Of a DNA stretch of 64,000 bases, positions 8,103 through 17,789 are shown piece after piece. How positions within the stretch are numbered: the first letter of the stretch is position 1; every line of letters starts with the position of its first letter. Location: positions 2,294,001-2,358,000 of the forward strand of contig NC_067205.1 in the NCBI RefSeq assembly GCF_026262505.1, in the 5' to 3' direction. The position numbers and the translations under genes were made by a program. Source of the DNA: Trichomonas vaginalis G3. Taxonomy: Eukaryota; Parabasalia; Trichomonadida; Trichomonadidae. The notes under the pieces are model-generated. The model searched no databases. It saw only the letters and a program-made list of their open reading frames with translations, and was not told the DNA's origin.

Positions 8103-10855
8103 TTGTATTATAAACTGTTGTTCAAAAAAATGAATTGAAATTATTTTTATAAGTAGTGCGCCCACGCCCAATATTAGCGCTTCATTCAGAAAAATACTTA
8201 GGCCTAATCATGCATTTGTCGATAAATGTTATTCGCATCTCTATTATCAAAGTCAAATTCTAAATTAGATTTTGGCAAATCATATACAATATTCACTTTC
8301 CTAATTAAGGATGTAACATTTAGCAGTATTGTGTGCATGACACAATATAGTATGGATTCGATTTCAGTTATATCATATTCATAATTTAAGTCTTGTAATC
8401 TTAATAATAAAACGCACTCATGGTAATTATTTTAATTAAAAATATAATCATTCCTTTGCGCAGATTCTAAATTCCAGATTTGAGAAAATTGATCAGAATT
8501 TTCTTTGATTTTGTGGAAGTTATCAAGCTCATTTTCAATCAATGTTATGTATACTACAAATTAATGGTTTAAAATCTGTATCATTAACAAAACAATCCCC
8601 GATTTCCAAAATGAAAATGTGATGCATTCAAATATAGCGTGCTCCCCAGAATTTTTTTCCTATATCTACAGTGACCTAAAAAATTCGTTAGTGGCCAGAA
8701 TACTCGGTAGTAGAAAAGTGACAGTCCCTCAATTTTTTCATACGTTAGCACCCAGACTTCATTAAATCTCAGTGAATTGTGGGTCCAAGCTTGAAAAACC
8801 TTCAAATAACAGACAAGGAAGGCTAAGCAACTTATAAAATGCAAAAATACGATATTTTTATTCCTAATTAAACAATTGTTTATTTTGCAAAACCAAAGAG
8901 TCATATTTTACGATTTGTATGACATCCTCGGCATGTACTCTCTTTGTTTGTTTGCATTTGATTGCGATACTCTCGAGTTTCGCTCTTCGAGCACCACATA
9001 CCAAATTCGCCATACCCGCTGAAATCTTCACTCCAACTTCAACAGCATCGATATTTGTCCCTACTGATACAGTAAAATCCCGATGTTATTGAAGTTGGAG
9101 TGAAGATTTCAAGCAGGTCGGAAATTTGAGCACTTCCAAAGCCCTTACTGCAGGTAGACAATCCTGGAAGATGATAGTTTCTATCTGTGTGGCGGAAGGC
9201 TGAGTTAGAGACACCTACTACCACTGGAAAGCCTATCTCGGCCCCATTTGGGATATGGCAACCGTGGTCAGCGATGAAATTTCATTCAATTTTTTTGACA
9301 TCATTATAAGTTTTTTAGAATCTACATAGTTAGTAGGTTCTATTTTTACACTCAAATTAAACTAGATAGTGCGATCGTGGATTTGAGGGGAAAATAATCG
9401 TACTACCGAGTTTTTCCCCGTACTATCGAGTTTTTTCGGTACTTGTAATATCTACATCAGATATCACTTTTAAAAAACATAAAGAGAAAGCTAAAATATA
9501 TATATATATAAGGTAGTCACAAAATCTAAGTAGAAGGGCTTTGAAATATTTAGGGGATTTGAAATTTTGGCTCTCAAAATTTACCCTTCCTCACTACTCG
9601 AATTCCGAGCCTCTCAATGAGTTTCCTCTCAAATTTGAATGGTTTATATTGACTTTTGAATATCTTTATTGAGAACAAAAAAATAAATATATTAATAATC
9701 GTATAATATTGGCATTTTTCACAAAATGAAGGCCTAAAAAAGGGGGCCATTCAAAAAATGAATTGTTTTGGGGAGTAGTAGATCTAGTATCTGTATAACA
9801 AATCATAAAGATTGGCCATAAAAATTAGGCCTAATCTCTTTTTGGTAAAATTTTGGAAATTGATCTCTCTTCATATTAGTCCGTGGTGAGGTACAGATAA
9901 CAAGATGATGGAATAAATGTTTTTGACATATTCACTTTTTATCATAATAGCCGAAATTAAGTATATTGTTGATAATTTTTTGTTTTGTACCTTATTTTAG
10001 GGACATTACTATTTATTCATCTTTGTATCATTTTTCTGGAGCTAGTATTGAAAAACATGCAATGAAATCCATGTTTTCATTTGAAATCTGATAATGTTAA
10101 ACGTGCATATAAGTTTCTCGCTGATATCACTTAATTGTAAATTAATGTATATGTAATTCAATTAATTAAGAAAAATTTCGGATTGTCCAAATTGAAGGAT
10201 ATAATTTTTTTTCTTTAGCCTATTAATCAATGCATTATATTGTATTCATTGTCTAATAAGTAGTTACACCTAATATTAGGATATAACACTCTTGCTGCTT
10301 ACAGATACAAATTTTGATATGATTATTTTGTTTAAAGCTATTATGCTTATAGTGATCACTTATTTAACATGTTGTATAACGTATCTATATTACTATTATT
10401 GTATTTCATGCATCTTTTTTCATGAATAAAATTTTATTGAAAAAATTCCAACTTTTCATTAATGTAAGTTGCCATCTGTGATGTTTCCTATTCTGTTACA
10501 ACTATTAAAGTTTACATTAAAATTTGTATTCAAAATTTCAAAATTTTTCAAATTGATCAATACCATGATTTTAATAATATATATTTGTTTGTGCTTTTAA
10601 ATTTCTTAAGCTTTCAAAATTTAAGAGAATTGATAACTTCATACAATATGATTATAATTATATGCTAATTAATAATTCTCAAAATGAAAAACAGTCTTCT
10701 CAAAACTAAATTCAATGTCTTTCAATCGAGATTTTGAGGCAACTTTATATATGTATATATTTTTTTTTCATATATCTCTTGAAAACTAGGCAGTCTTTAC
10801 TGTTTAGAGTTTTTTACATATATTTTTTCTTTATAAATGCTTTGCTTCCCCATTC
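8103..10855. other. 2.75-kb intergenic region with decayed sequence
   Basis: No intact gene is visible. The minus strand near 8880-9060 and both strands near 9020-9240 hold short protein-like stretches (for example GVKISAGMANLVCG read on the minus strand), which may be relics of a gene or transposon that I cannot name. A 32-bp imperfect inverted repeat lies at 9019-9112. A CTCGGTAGTA sequence near 8703 recurs inverted near 9404. The rest is A/T-rich, with a short (TA)n run at about 9497-9509. I see no tRNA or other RNA gene. Confidence 0.45.
9019..9112. repeat. Inverted repeat, 32-bp arms, 30-bp spacer
   Basis: The left arm 9019-9050 and right arm 9081-9112 match inverted at 29 of 32 positions, with core CTTCACTCCAACTTCAA. 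Both arms can be read as the same protein fragment in opposite directions, which hints at an inverted duplication of part of a decayed gene. It could also be a small foldback element. Confidence 0.6.
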
Positions 10856-12067
10856 ATGATGATAAATCCACGAATTCATGAACCTTTAATATACAATATT
10901 GACAATAAACAAATATATGATGTTACCGATTTAGACAACACGGAAATTATTGACAATTATACGATATATCCTGACTACAAATGGGTCAATAACATCCTAG
11001 CTTCTCATACAACTTCTCACATCGGACATAATTTTTGCCAAGAATGCACAATTCTGCAACATGTATTATACTACCATTTTAAAAATGTAAATTTTGCTAC
11101 AATAGGTGTTAATATTAATGGAAAACTTGCACATTTAACAGGATCAAATTGTGGATTTCCAGAATTCAATCCTAAGGTTCATTCATTGCAAGTATACAAG
11201 AAAGTAGCTATTGGATTTACGTATCATGGCTCCTTTGGCCATTTCATAAACGACATGGTTTGTGGATTGATCGCATTACCTTCAAACATCACTTTGGATG
11301 CTGAAATTTTCATTAAATACGACATCGCTGATGCCAAGCGTTTTCTTGGACACCTTGGATTCGATAGTACTAGAGTGCACGAACTTACTGATGACTACAT
11401 ATATGCAAAGGATGCTTACATTGCCTGCTCAAAAGCTGGATGGAATGCATTGCAAATTGCATGGGCAGATTTAAGAAGTATTTTTTATCGCCGTTTTAAT
11501 CTTGACAAAATTGAGCCTATGCAGCATTCAGTATATAACAAATTGGAAGGAACATGGGAACATGTTTCTAATATCGACTTCTTACTCAACTGGTCTAGAA
11601 CTACCTATCCTCAATATAATTGGATATTGTACGATTATTGGACCTCGAGAAATTTCACATTTTTGGCAAAAGTCGTTGCTAGTTCAAAAATTCTTATGAT
11701 TGGCGCAGGATCTTTTGTCTTCAATGATATATTTTTGCATAAAGGATGCGGTTGCTATATATTTGGAAACACTTGCAATGATCAAAATGTTTATTTCTCT
11801 GGATTAACATTGCAATTATATGTTGTATATGTTGCAAGCCCTCATTTCAGATGGCATTTGGTACAGCCATCAGAATTTGATGTTAATCTTTACAAAGAAA
11901 CTATAGCTGATCTGATATGCGCTGTGTATAAGGGAGAATGGCCAAAAGACGTGTCTAAAAGGTTTAGAATACCATTTAATTCGGAAGAAGTTTATAATAA
12001 ATACATAGGAATGTTTAATGGGACGACTAATTTGCAAATAACTCGTAAGAAAATGATATATTATTGA
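10856..12067 (+). CDS. GT61-like glycosyltransferase family protein, 403 aa
   Basis: The family (DUF563/GT61, xylosyl- and GlcNAc-transferase relatives) is suggested by a central block YHGSFGHFINDMVCGLIALP and a C-terminal block with SSKILMIGAG followed by FNDIFLHKGCGCYIFG. These correspond to the usual 'hGHF..d' and 'iG.hGa.l.n.ifl..g' regions. The ATG at 10856 follows a T-rich leader. No N-terminal signal anchor is visible, so either an upstream exon or start is missed or the protein is soluble. It converges with a clearer GT61 gene at 12324-13490. A role in the abundant surface glycans of trichomonads is inference. Confidence 0.62.
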   Translation: MMINPRIHEPLIYNIDNKQIYDVTDLDNTEIIDNYTIYPDYKWVNNILASHTTSHIGHNFCQECTILQHVLYYHFKNVNFATIGVNINGKLAHLTGSNCGFPEFNPKVHSLQVYKKVAIGFTYHGSFGHFINDMVCGLIALPSNITLDAEIFIKYDIADAKRFLGHLGFDSTRVHELTDDYIYAKDAYIACSKAGWNALQIAWADLRSIFYRRFNLDKIEPMQHSVYNKLEGTWEHVSNIDFLLNWSRTTYPQYNWILYDYWTSRNFTFLAKVVASSKILMIGAGSFVFNDIFLHKGCGCYIFGNTCNDQNVYFSGLTLQLYVVYVASPHFRWHLVQPSEFDVNLYKETIADLICAVYKGEWPKDVSKRFRIPFNSEEVYNKYIGMFNGTTNLQITRKKMIYY

Positions 12068-12323
12068 ACATATTTTGTTTGTTTTCTATATAAAATTTTT
12101 TGTGCAGTTGATGCTCTTTCACTAAGGTTCAATCTTGAATTTCATCTTTCAATTTGTAAGAGTAACTATATTTAGTATAATGAATTTTTGTTATTATATT
12201 CTCTATTGTCAATTGAAAACTCTCCAAAGCGCCGCTTGTCGATACATAAAAAGAATCCCATATAAATTACATGCATGCCTAAACAATATCTTTTATATTA
12301 ACAACATAAATAACAATAATAAA

Positions 12324-13490
12324 TTACAGTTCTTCGAGTTTGTTCTCATTATCTTCTATCTCTTTGTTAACCTTTCTCAAAAATTGTCTAAAATCTGTAA
12401 TATTAATTTTGAAATTTGAAGTATCTGTTACTGAATAATATCTGTAGAACTTTTGACCAATTAGCTGTGTATTTGACCAAATAGACATATGTGCGAAAGA
12501 AGGAACTTCCTTAAAAGAAGATTGATCTGGATAAAGTCCGTTTGACTTCACTGGCATTATCTCAACTACAACAGTTTTGGTGTTTGCATAGAACTGGTTA
12601 TAAAGAGCGCCTCCATGAGGGCCAATGATCAGTTTCGCTTTGGAAAATAACTCAATTGTTTGTTCTAAGTTATATCTTTTGTGGTCAAACGTTATTAGTT
12701 TGGATCCATACATCTTTTTAAGCATTTTATGTACAGCTTCTTCGTTCAAAATGAATCTTTGGTTATAATATGATGTAGTTTTCTTTCTTTGGCAGTATAT
12801 TACGTATTCTACATCGTTCTCTGGTATATTTAACATCTCCCTAAGATCCTTAAAGAATACAGGGTGAACCATTGGACATGATTCTATGTAAATTAGCTGA
12901 TCTGCGGACAGAATGCTGCCCTGTGACGTTTTTATGATTCGGTCAAATGGTAATCGTTCCCATAGAGTATCGACAACTGGGAATAAATTACTCGTTTCAA
13001 CAGCAACAGGGTAATTTATTGTATCTTCGCCAAGAATATGGCGAATCATGCTGATCTGAGGGCCAATGTTGTCGAAGAAATGTTGAAAATAGTAACCCCA
13101 ATGTCCAATTAAAACAATCAATTGATTATAATCAGTATTTGATGATTTTTTTGGAGGGAAAATGGCATTTTTGAAATGTGTTTGATTAGTAAGATGTGGA
13201 AATGGATTGCTAACGATTCCATTGACGACTATTCTAACTACGCCGCAATGATTTGAACTATTTGTGTCTTTAAAATGGCGCCAATTTTCGGGTTGACTCC
13301 AAAAGAGTTTCTCTGTTTCTTTTGTAAGGCCATTTGGCTTTGACCAATTGAATGGAGGAAAACAAATTCTGTATTGACGCCAATAATCATTATCAGTGAT
13401 CGTTACATTTCCAGCATATTTGACTTTCGGAAAAAGATTGTCATGGTTCAGATTAAATTTAGAATAATGATAAGTTAAAAACGTCAACAT
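12324..13490 (-). CDS. GT61 family glycosyltransferase, 388 aa
   Basis: GT61 features are clear: LIVLIGHWGYYFQHFFDNIG at about residues 125-145 (acceptor-side 'GHf.hd' region), DVEYVIYCQRKKTTSYYNQR (the strand followed by a basic 'R' motif) and the C-terminal signature KLIIGPHGGALYNQFYANT then VVVEIMP. GT61 enzymes transfer xylose or GlcNAc to glycans in the ER/Golgi lumen or the cytosol. No clear N-terminal anchor is present at this start (MLTFLTYHYSKFN). It lies convergent to the GT61-like gene at 10856. The tail is acidic and coiled. Confidence 0.85.
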   Translation of the reverse strand: MLTFLTYHYSKFNLNHDNLFPKVKYAGNVTITDNDYWRQYRICFPPFNWSKPNGLTKETEKLFWSQPENWRHFKDTNSSNHCGVVRIVVNGIVSNPFPHLTNQTHFKNAIFPPKKSSNTDYNQLIVLIGHWGYYFQHFFDNIGPQISMIRHILGEDTINYPVAVETSNLFPVVDTLWERLPFDRIIKTSQGSILSADQLIYIESCPMVHPVFFKDLREMLNIPENDVEYVIYCQRKKTTSYYNQRFILNEEAVHKMLKKMYGSKLITFDHKRYNLEQTIELFSKAKLIIGPHGGALYNQFYANTKTVVVEIMPVKSNGLYPDQSSFKEVPSFAHMSIWSNTQLIGQKFYRYYSVTDTSNFKINITDFRQFLRKVNKEIEDNENKLEEL

Positions 13491-13997
13491 TTAAAAATTT
13501 AATTACATAATTTGTATAAATTTCCTCATAATCAAATATAGCTACTATATTTAAATAGAAAAAAGTTTTTTTTTTATAAAAAATCCAAAATGATTTTGTT
13601 TTATATGAGGTAGCGTAACGAAGATTATCCAATAAAGCTATGCTTGGGCAAGCTGTTTCGGAGAGATTGGTAGTTTAAATGCCTTACTAATAAACAATTT
13701 TTGTCCATAACAAACAACTCAATTATTGAATTCCAAAATTTTATATGCATGAGGATATCTCGATTAATGTCCGTGTGAATCAGAACTAATATAAATGTTA
13801 ATATCTAATCAATTTCGATAACAAGCAATAGATAAAATCTTAAGGAAATATCTTTGTAAAAACTGAAATATGACTAATCTATAACATTTAACATGGTAAA
13901 TTCTTTCCAAAATATATATAAAAAATATTGAATATCAATTTGTAAGTGAACTTATAACAAATTATGAGATCCATAACTAGTCTGGTTAAATTGATCT
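13491..13997. other. Intergenic, AT-rich, nothing recognised
   Basis: About 500 bases of AT-rich sequence, including a T-run near 13568-13576. I see no initiator-like box upstream of the minus-strand GT61 gene and no RNA gene. Confidence 0.4.
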
Positions 13998-14504
13998 CTA
14001 AATTGTTTTCCTAAGAAGTTCTTCTAACTTATCCAATCTCTTTTTTGTTTGTCTCTGTTTGTATTCCTTGTGTTTTTGTGATATATCCTCTAGTTCTGAT
14101 CGAATTTCTTTTAGATTTGATGTATATTTCGATTTTAATTTTTTCAATAATTCTTTATCCATATCACATTGAGCACTAACAGATGTATATAAATTACGAA
14201 GTTCTGCAATTGTAATTGATACTGGTGGTGATATTTCGAGTTCGACTACATTATCAGAACCGTTATCTAGTTGTCTTCGAACTTCTTGATGAAAAACAAT
14301 TGATGTAAGAGGTAAATTACACCTTTCGAGTGCATTCTTTGCAGCAATTAAATTTCGTTTTGATGTCAACTTATTATCTCCGTGTTTTTCAAGATATTTC
14401 TCAATATCTTGTGCAAATTGAAGAACTGTTCTTTGGTCTTCTGTTTCGAATCCGTTTACATTATCAAATTCGGACTTCTTAGGTGATTTATCTGAATTTG
14501 TCAT
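13998..14504 (-). CDS. Small coiled-coil protein, 168 aa, function unknown
   Basis: A largely helical, charged protein. The first ~100 residues include TVLQFAQDIEKYLEKHGD and a stretch ending VELEISPPVSITIAELRN. The last 60 residues are a basic coiled coil (LKKLKSKYTSNLKEIRSELE then KQRQTKKRLDKLEELLRK). The start at 14504 is supported by the initiator-like TCACTTTTT 18-27 nt upstream. It stands directly downstream of, and in the same direction as, the LisH gene, with 85 bp between them. A shared cytoskeletal role is possible but unproven. Confidence 0.7.
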   Translation of the reverse strand: MTNSDKSPKKSEFDNVNGFETEDQRTVLQFAQDIEKYLEKHGDNKLTSKRNLIAAKNALERCNLPLTSIVFHQEVRRQLDNGSDNVVELEISPPVSITIAELRNLYTSVSAQCDMDKELLKKLKSKYTSNLKEIRSELEDISQKHKEYKQRQTKKRLDKLEELLRKTI

Positions 14505-14521
14505 TTCTTGATAAATGAATT

Positions 14522-14531
14522 AAAAAGTGAC
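14522..14531 (-). promoter_or_regulatory. Initiator-like box for the 168-aa gene
   Basis: Read on the minus strand this is GTCACTTTTT, about 18 nt before the ATG. It fits the trichomonad initiator TCAY(T/A)(T/A), where the A is the transcription start, and it supports the chosen start codon. Confidence 0.55.
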
Positions 14532-14589
14532 AAAAGATTTTCATTATTTTTTTGAAAGGTTTACATAACAAATTACAATTTTGCATTTT

Positions 14590-15687
14590 TTACTCTTCAC
14601 CTGCAGCATCTTCTTCCTCTTCCTCGATAATAATTTCCTCTTCTTCATCATCCTCTTCCTCCTCTTCTTCCTCTTCGTTTTCTTCCTTTTCTGGCTCTTT
14701 TTCTTCGATTTCATTTTGAATTTCTTCCTCTTCAGCAAATTCCTCTTCTTCTGGTAGATTATAAGTAACTGCTGATGGTGTAGGTTCAACTTTGGACTCT
14801 TTCCTTGATGGAGTTTTCTGATTTTGTTCAATTGGAGTTGGTTGCTGTTGTTTCTTAGATGCAGTGGATGATTTAGCTTTTGGAGGCTGTATAACGATTT
14901 GGTCGTCATCTTCTGGCTTATTTTGGATCTTTCCTTTCTTCTTTCCGTAGCCTTGGCGAAATGCTTCAGTATCGTAAGCGAAATACGGCTTGCCTATGTC
15001 GCGTGACTTAATTCCAAGCGATGTAAATGATGTATCTTGTTGTGGTTTCCATGTTGGCTTCAAAATATTTCTCATTCTTTCTTCCAATGATGGTTTTTGA
15101 TTAATTCCACCAATTGGCTCGTAATGTTTTGGTCTGTGATCTTTGTGCGAGTGTTTGTGAGAATGAGAATGGCTTGAAGATTGCAAATTAACGTCTCTAG
15201 CGGCAATTTGGTTGTGGTGAGCATGGCTATGGCTATGCCCATTCTTTTTGCGTAAGTCTTTTGCTTCTGATACGTCTTGATTTTCTCCTGATAAAGAATC
15301 TTGATATTCTTTGTATTCTTTTGGCATTATTTTGCGAGCGATTGTAGGGCGAGTGCTGCCGATGAGTTGAACGAAAAAGTCTAAATTCGGATTAAATTTA
15401 AATGTTCTTTGAAGTGGATACATTTCTTTTTGACTGGAAACTTTACCTCCTGACTCTAATTTCGCTGTGAATAATGTTTTCTCCATTCCATTTTTCATTA
15501 AAAAGTTGCTAACGAATTGAGCGCCAGAAATTAATTCTGGAGTATCGCGAATTACAACTGCGTGACTTTCTTTTAACTGAATAGATGCTTTGTGCATCAC
15601 TTGAGCAGCAATTGTGTTAAGAAAAATTGCGCGAATGTCGTCATACCCTTGTGGTTTTTTTGATGTAGATGATATTTCAGAATCCAT
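14590..15687 (-). CDS. LisH-motif protein with His-rich and acidic regions, 365 aa
   Basis: The N-terminus has a helix (YDDIRAIFLNTIAAQVMHKA) followed by a LisH-like motif, AQFVSNFLMKNGMEKTLFTA (about residues 57-76), of the type used for dimerisation in centrosomal, basal-body and microtubule-linked proteins. A His/Ser-rich segment follows (HSHSHAHHN, then HSHSHKHSHKDH), then a Pro/Lys linker and a very acidic C-terminus with many Glu/Asp. The layout resembles FOP/OFD1-like LisH proteins, so a basal-body role is plausible but inferred. The start at 15687 sits 9-19 nt below an initiator-like box. Confidence 0.72.
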   Translation of the reverse strand: MDSEISSTSKKPQGYDDIRAIFLNTIAAQVMHKASIQLKESHAVVIRDTPELISGAQFVSNFLMKNGMEKTLFTAKLESGGKVSSQKEMYPLQRTFKFNPNLDFFVQLIGSTRPTIARKIMPKEYKEYQDSLSGENQDVSEAKDLRKKNGHSHSHAHHNQIAARDVNLQSSSHSHSHKHSHKDHRPKHYEPIGGINQKPSLEERMRNILKPTWKPQQDTSFTSLGIKSRDIGKPYFAYDTEAFRQGYGKKKGKIQNKPEDDDQIVIQPPKAKSSTASKKQQQPTPIEQNQKTPSRKESKVEPTPSAVTYNLPEEEEFAEEEEIQNEIEEKEPEKEENEEEEEEEEDDEEEEIIIEEEEEDAAGEE

Positions 15688-15696
15688 TCCCTTTAC

Positions 15697-15706
15697 AAAA
15701 AAGTGA
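15697..15706 (-). promoter_or_regulatory. Initiator-like box for the LisH gene
   Basis: On the minus strand TCACTTTTTT starts about 19 nt before the ATG and is preceded by TTG. It matches the trichomonad initiator consensus and resembles the boxes before the 168-aa gene and the G-alpha gene. Confidence 0.55.
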
Positions 15707-15840
15707 CAACTTAACGTTTTTGGTTAATCTGAGCTAAGGATTTCTCTTCTCAACGCATGAATTGATGCATATAGACCATATATGTCAAAACTAGTGATAC
15801 TATTAGTTTATGATATACCCCCATACTTTACGTAATTTTC

Positions 15841-15866
15841 TGACAGCCAGACCTTTTCAAAAATGG
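15841..15866 (+). repeat. TGACAGCCAGACC dispersed motif, copy 1
   Basis: TGACAGCCAGACC, then a T-run and CAAAAATGG, lies 80 bp left of element B. A second copy (TGACAGCCAGACCCTTTAAA) lies at 60307, past the 3' end of the G-alpha gene. Thirteen identical bases in two host intergenic sites suggest the end of a dispersed repeat or a shared regulatory motif. Confidence 0.45.
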
Positions 15867-16010
15867 TCCTTGGGATAAAATTTTTTCAGAGGAAAATTTT
15901 GTTTCTGGTATCATCTACAAGAAAAAAAAAGGTAGTGGGGCTTCCAGGCACTTCGTGCCCTCTAGCCCCGAAGATGTTTAGTATAAATGAAGTTTTTATT
16001 CGGAAAATTG

Positions 16011-16094
16011 TTAGTCTTCTGGTGTGAATTCGGAGGACTCTTCTTCTTCCTCCATTGCTTCTGGGAAGAAGCCTTCTTCTGGGTCGAAAACATT
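16011..16094 (-). pseudogene. Acidic C-terminal remnant inside the left terminus
   Basis: A short minus-strand segment reads NVFDPEEGFFPEAMEEEE and ends SSEFTPED before a stop. It has no counterpart in the right terminus or in element A, where the flanking sequences are joined directly. It looks like a captured C-terminal end of another gene. The parent is unknown. Confidence 0.35.
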
Positions 16095-16190
16095 ATATAA
16101 TGTGTCGCTTTTCACAAATTATATATGTTTTCATGCTTTGTCACTTTTCTGTCACTTTTCGGGTAAAAACATTTTTATTATTATATATAA

Positions 16191-17009
16191 ATGAATTTTA
16201 CAAAACCACCGTTACCGTTCTTTGGAAATAAGAGTAGATGTAAAGATATTATATTGAGAGAACTTAAGAAACTACCGAATGGTCTAACATTTGTAGATTT
16301 GTTCGGTGGAAGTTTCTATATATCCCATTTGTGCCATACAATATTCCCAGACTCAAAGATTATATGCAATGACTTCGACAACTATATGGACCGTCTCAAA
16401 CATATTCCAGACACAAACAATATATTGAAAGAGTTAAAAGAAAAGATACCTATAGGTAAGATGGAACGTATACCATTAGATAAGAAAAATATTGTGAGAG
16501 AGGTTTTGAAAAAAGCAGAATATATAGACTGGGATAGTATATCTGCTAGACTATTATATAGTGGTTCTATAAGAGTTCATGACATTGAAACACTTATGTC
16601 AAAAGTTTTATATCTTAACTATACAAATGTTTTCAAAGAGGACATAGAAAAATATATTGAGGGTATAGAGTTTGTGAGATGTCATTGGACAGATTTGTAT
16701 GAAAAATATAAAGACAAGGAAAATGTTTTCTTTATAGTGGACCCGCCGTTCTATAACACATGGGATTTTCAATACCAAGTAGACTGGACTTTGAGAGACT
16801 CTTTAGAAACTTTAGACGTTTTACATAACCATCCATGCTTTTACTTTACATCCGATAAAAGTGGTTTGGAAACCGTTATGAGATGGTTAGAGGACATACA
16901 TGACTATGAGTTTAGATATGACAAGATAGAATATGAGAGAGGTCCTATAAACTGGAGAAAGTGTCACAATAAAGAAATTTTATTAGTAAGTAAATGTGGT
17001 TTGAAATAG
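16191..17009 (+). CDS. D12-class DNA adenine-N6 methyltransferase, 272 aa
   Basis: It looks whole and carries PFFGNKSRCK, FVDLFGGSFY and FFIVDPPFYN in the order of the Dam/D12 family. Upstream are two TCACTTTT boxes (about 16142-16158) and TTTTTATTATTATATATAAATG directly before the start. The gene may therefore carry both a host-type initiator and the element's own motif. It is the first gene inside the left terminus, and its partner in the right repeat (about 47560-48372) is broken. Element self-methylation is inference. Confidence 0.9.
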   Translation: MNFTKPPLPFFGNKSRCKDIILRELKKLPNGLTFVDLFGGSFYISHLCHTIFPDSKIICNDFDNYMDRLKHIPDTNNILKELKEKIPIGKMERIPLDKKNIVREVLKKAEYIDWDSISARLLYSGSIRVHDIETLMSKVLYLNYTNVFKEDIEKYIEGIEFVRCHWTDLYEKYKDKENVFFIVDPPFYNTWDFQYQVDWTLRDSLETLDVLHNHPCFYFTSDKSGLETVMRWLEDIHDYEFRYDKIEYERGPINWRKCHNKEILLVSKCGLK

Positions 17010-17134
17010 GACTACTTGTTTTAGGTTTTTTCCATTGTGTCATTTATTCTTTGACGTGGCAGAAAGATATAGAGAATATGAAGATGAACCAATGCCTGCA
17101 AATGTTCAGTATATGTACTCGTAAGAGATATTTT
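16994..17134 (+). CDS. Small membrane protein copy (43-aa family)
   Basis: The frame starts MWFEIGLLVLGFFHCVIY at 16994, overlapping the methyltransferase stop, as in element A. The hydrophobic helix is identical in the three copies. This copy appears altered in its tail and is treated as a fossil. Probable one-pass membrane protein of unknown role. Confidence 0.35.
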
Positions 17135-17147
17135 TATCTAATATTAA

Positions 17148-17510
17148 ATGGACGCACAGAACTTAGCGAATGCACAGCAACCTGGACAACCAAACCCAGA
17201 GAATATTCCAAATGAAGTTAGAATACAAACTGCAATGGCAAACTATGGTCAAGTGCCAACAGATGTACAAATGCAAACTGCCATGTCAAATGACGCTGCG
17301 TTAGGTTTGCCACCATGGTATGCAAATATGAGATGGAAAGAGTTTTATACAAACCCTGAAGTGGGATATAAACAACTTTATGCAGATGACGCGAACACAG
17401 GAGTTGACCCAGAATATGTTTTCTACCAGAGGAGAAACAGAATGTATGAGCTCCAGTTAAAGAATGCTATGGAACTCAACAGGAAACGTAAGAGACTAGG
17501 CGGACATTAG
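17148..17510 (+). CDS. 120-aa hypothetical Polinton protein
   Basis: The frame looks whole and appears identical in protein sequence to 2629-2991. Two related VxxQTAM segments and a basic NRKRKRLGGH tail are visible. TTTTTATCTAATATTAAATG sits directly before the start. Role unknown; a small virion or DNA-associated protein is possible. Confidence 0.55.
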   Translation: MDAQNLANAQQPGQPNPENIPNEVRIQTAMANYGQVPTDVQMQTAMSNDAALGLPPWYANMRWKEFYTNPEVGYKQLYADDANTGVDPEYVFYQRRNRMYELQLKNAMELNRKRKRLGGH

Positions 17511-17528
17511 ATTTTTACATATAGTAAA

Positions 17529-17771
17529 ATGGGTTTCTTCAGTAAGATAGGAAACTTCTTTCGAAATGTTGGAAGAGGTATATGGAATGGAATAAAAACC
17601 GTAGGAAGAGGAATTTGGAACGGAGTCAAAAATATTGGTAAAAGAGTAGGTCAGTTTGTTGGTATTATACCTAAAGACCCTGAACCAGAAGAACAAGCTC
17701 CTGTTATACAACAGCCTGAACCTGCACCACAGTCTAGTTGGCAACCAAATCCAACACCTCAACCGTATTAA
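17529..17771 (+). CDS. 80-aa glycine-rich amphipathic virion-type protein
   Basis: The frame looks whole and differs from 2369-2611 at one residue seen (FFSKIG for FFGRIG area). Tandem GRGIWNG(I/V)K units form a cationic, Trp-containing helix, and a Pro-rich tail follows. It lies 18 bp downstream of the 120-aa gene, with its own TTTTTACA-type start motif in the gap. A membrane-active virion role is inference. Confidence 0.5.
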   Translation: MGFFSKIGNFFRNVGRGIWNGIKTVGRGIWNGVKNIGKRVGQFVGIIPKDPEPEEQAPVIQQPEPAPQSSWQPNPTPQPY

Positions 17772-17789
17772 AAAATTATATTTTTACCG

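Noticed and set aside
8584-8904. 106-codon minus-strand frame in the gene desert
   Set aside because: Composition and surroundings look decayed. There is no start context or recognised domain, and parts may be relic sequence rather than a gene.
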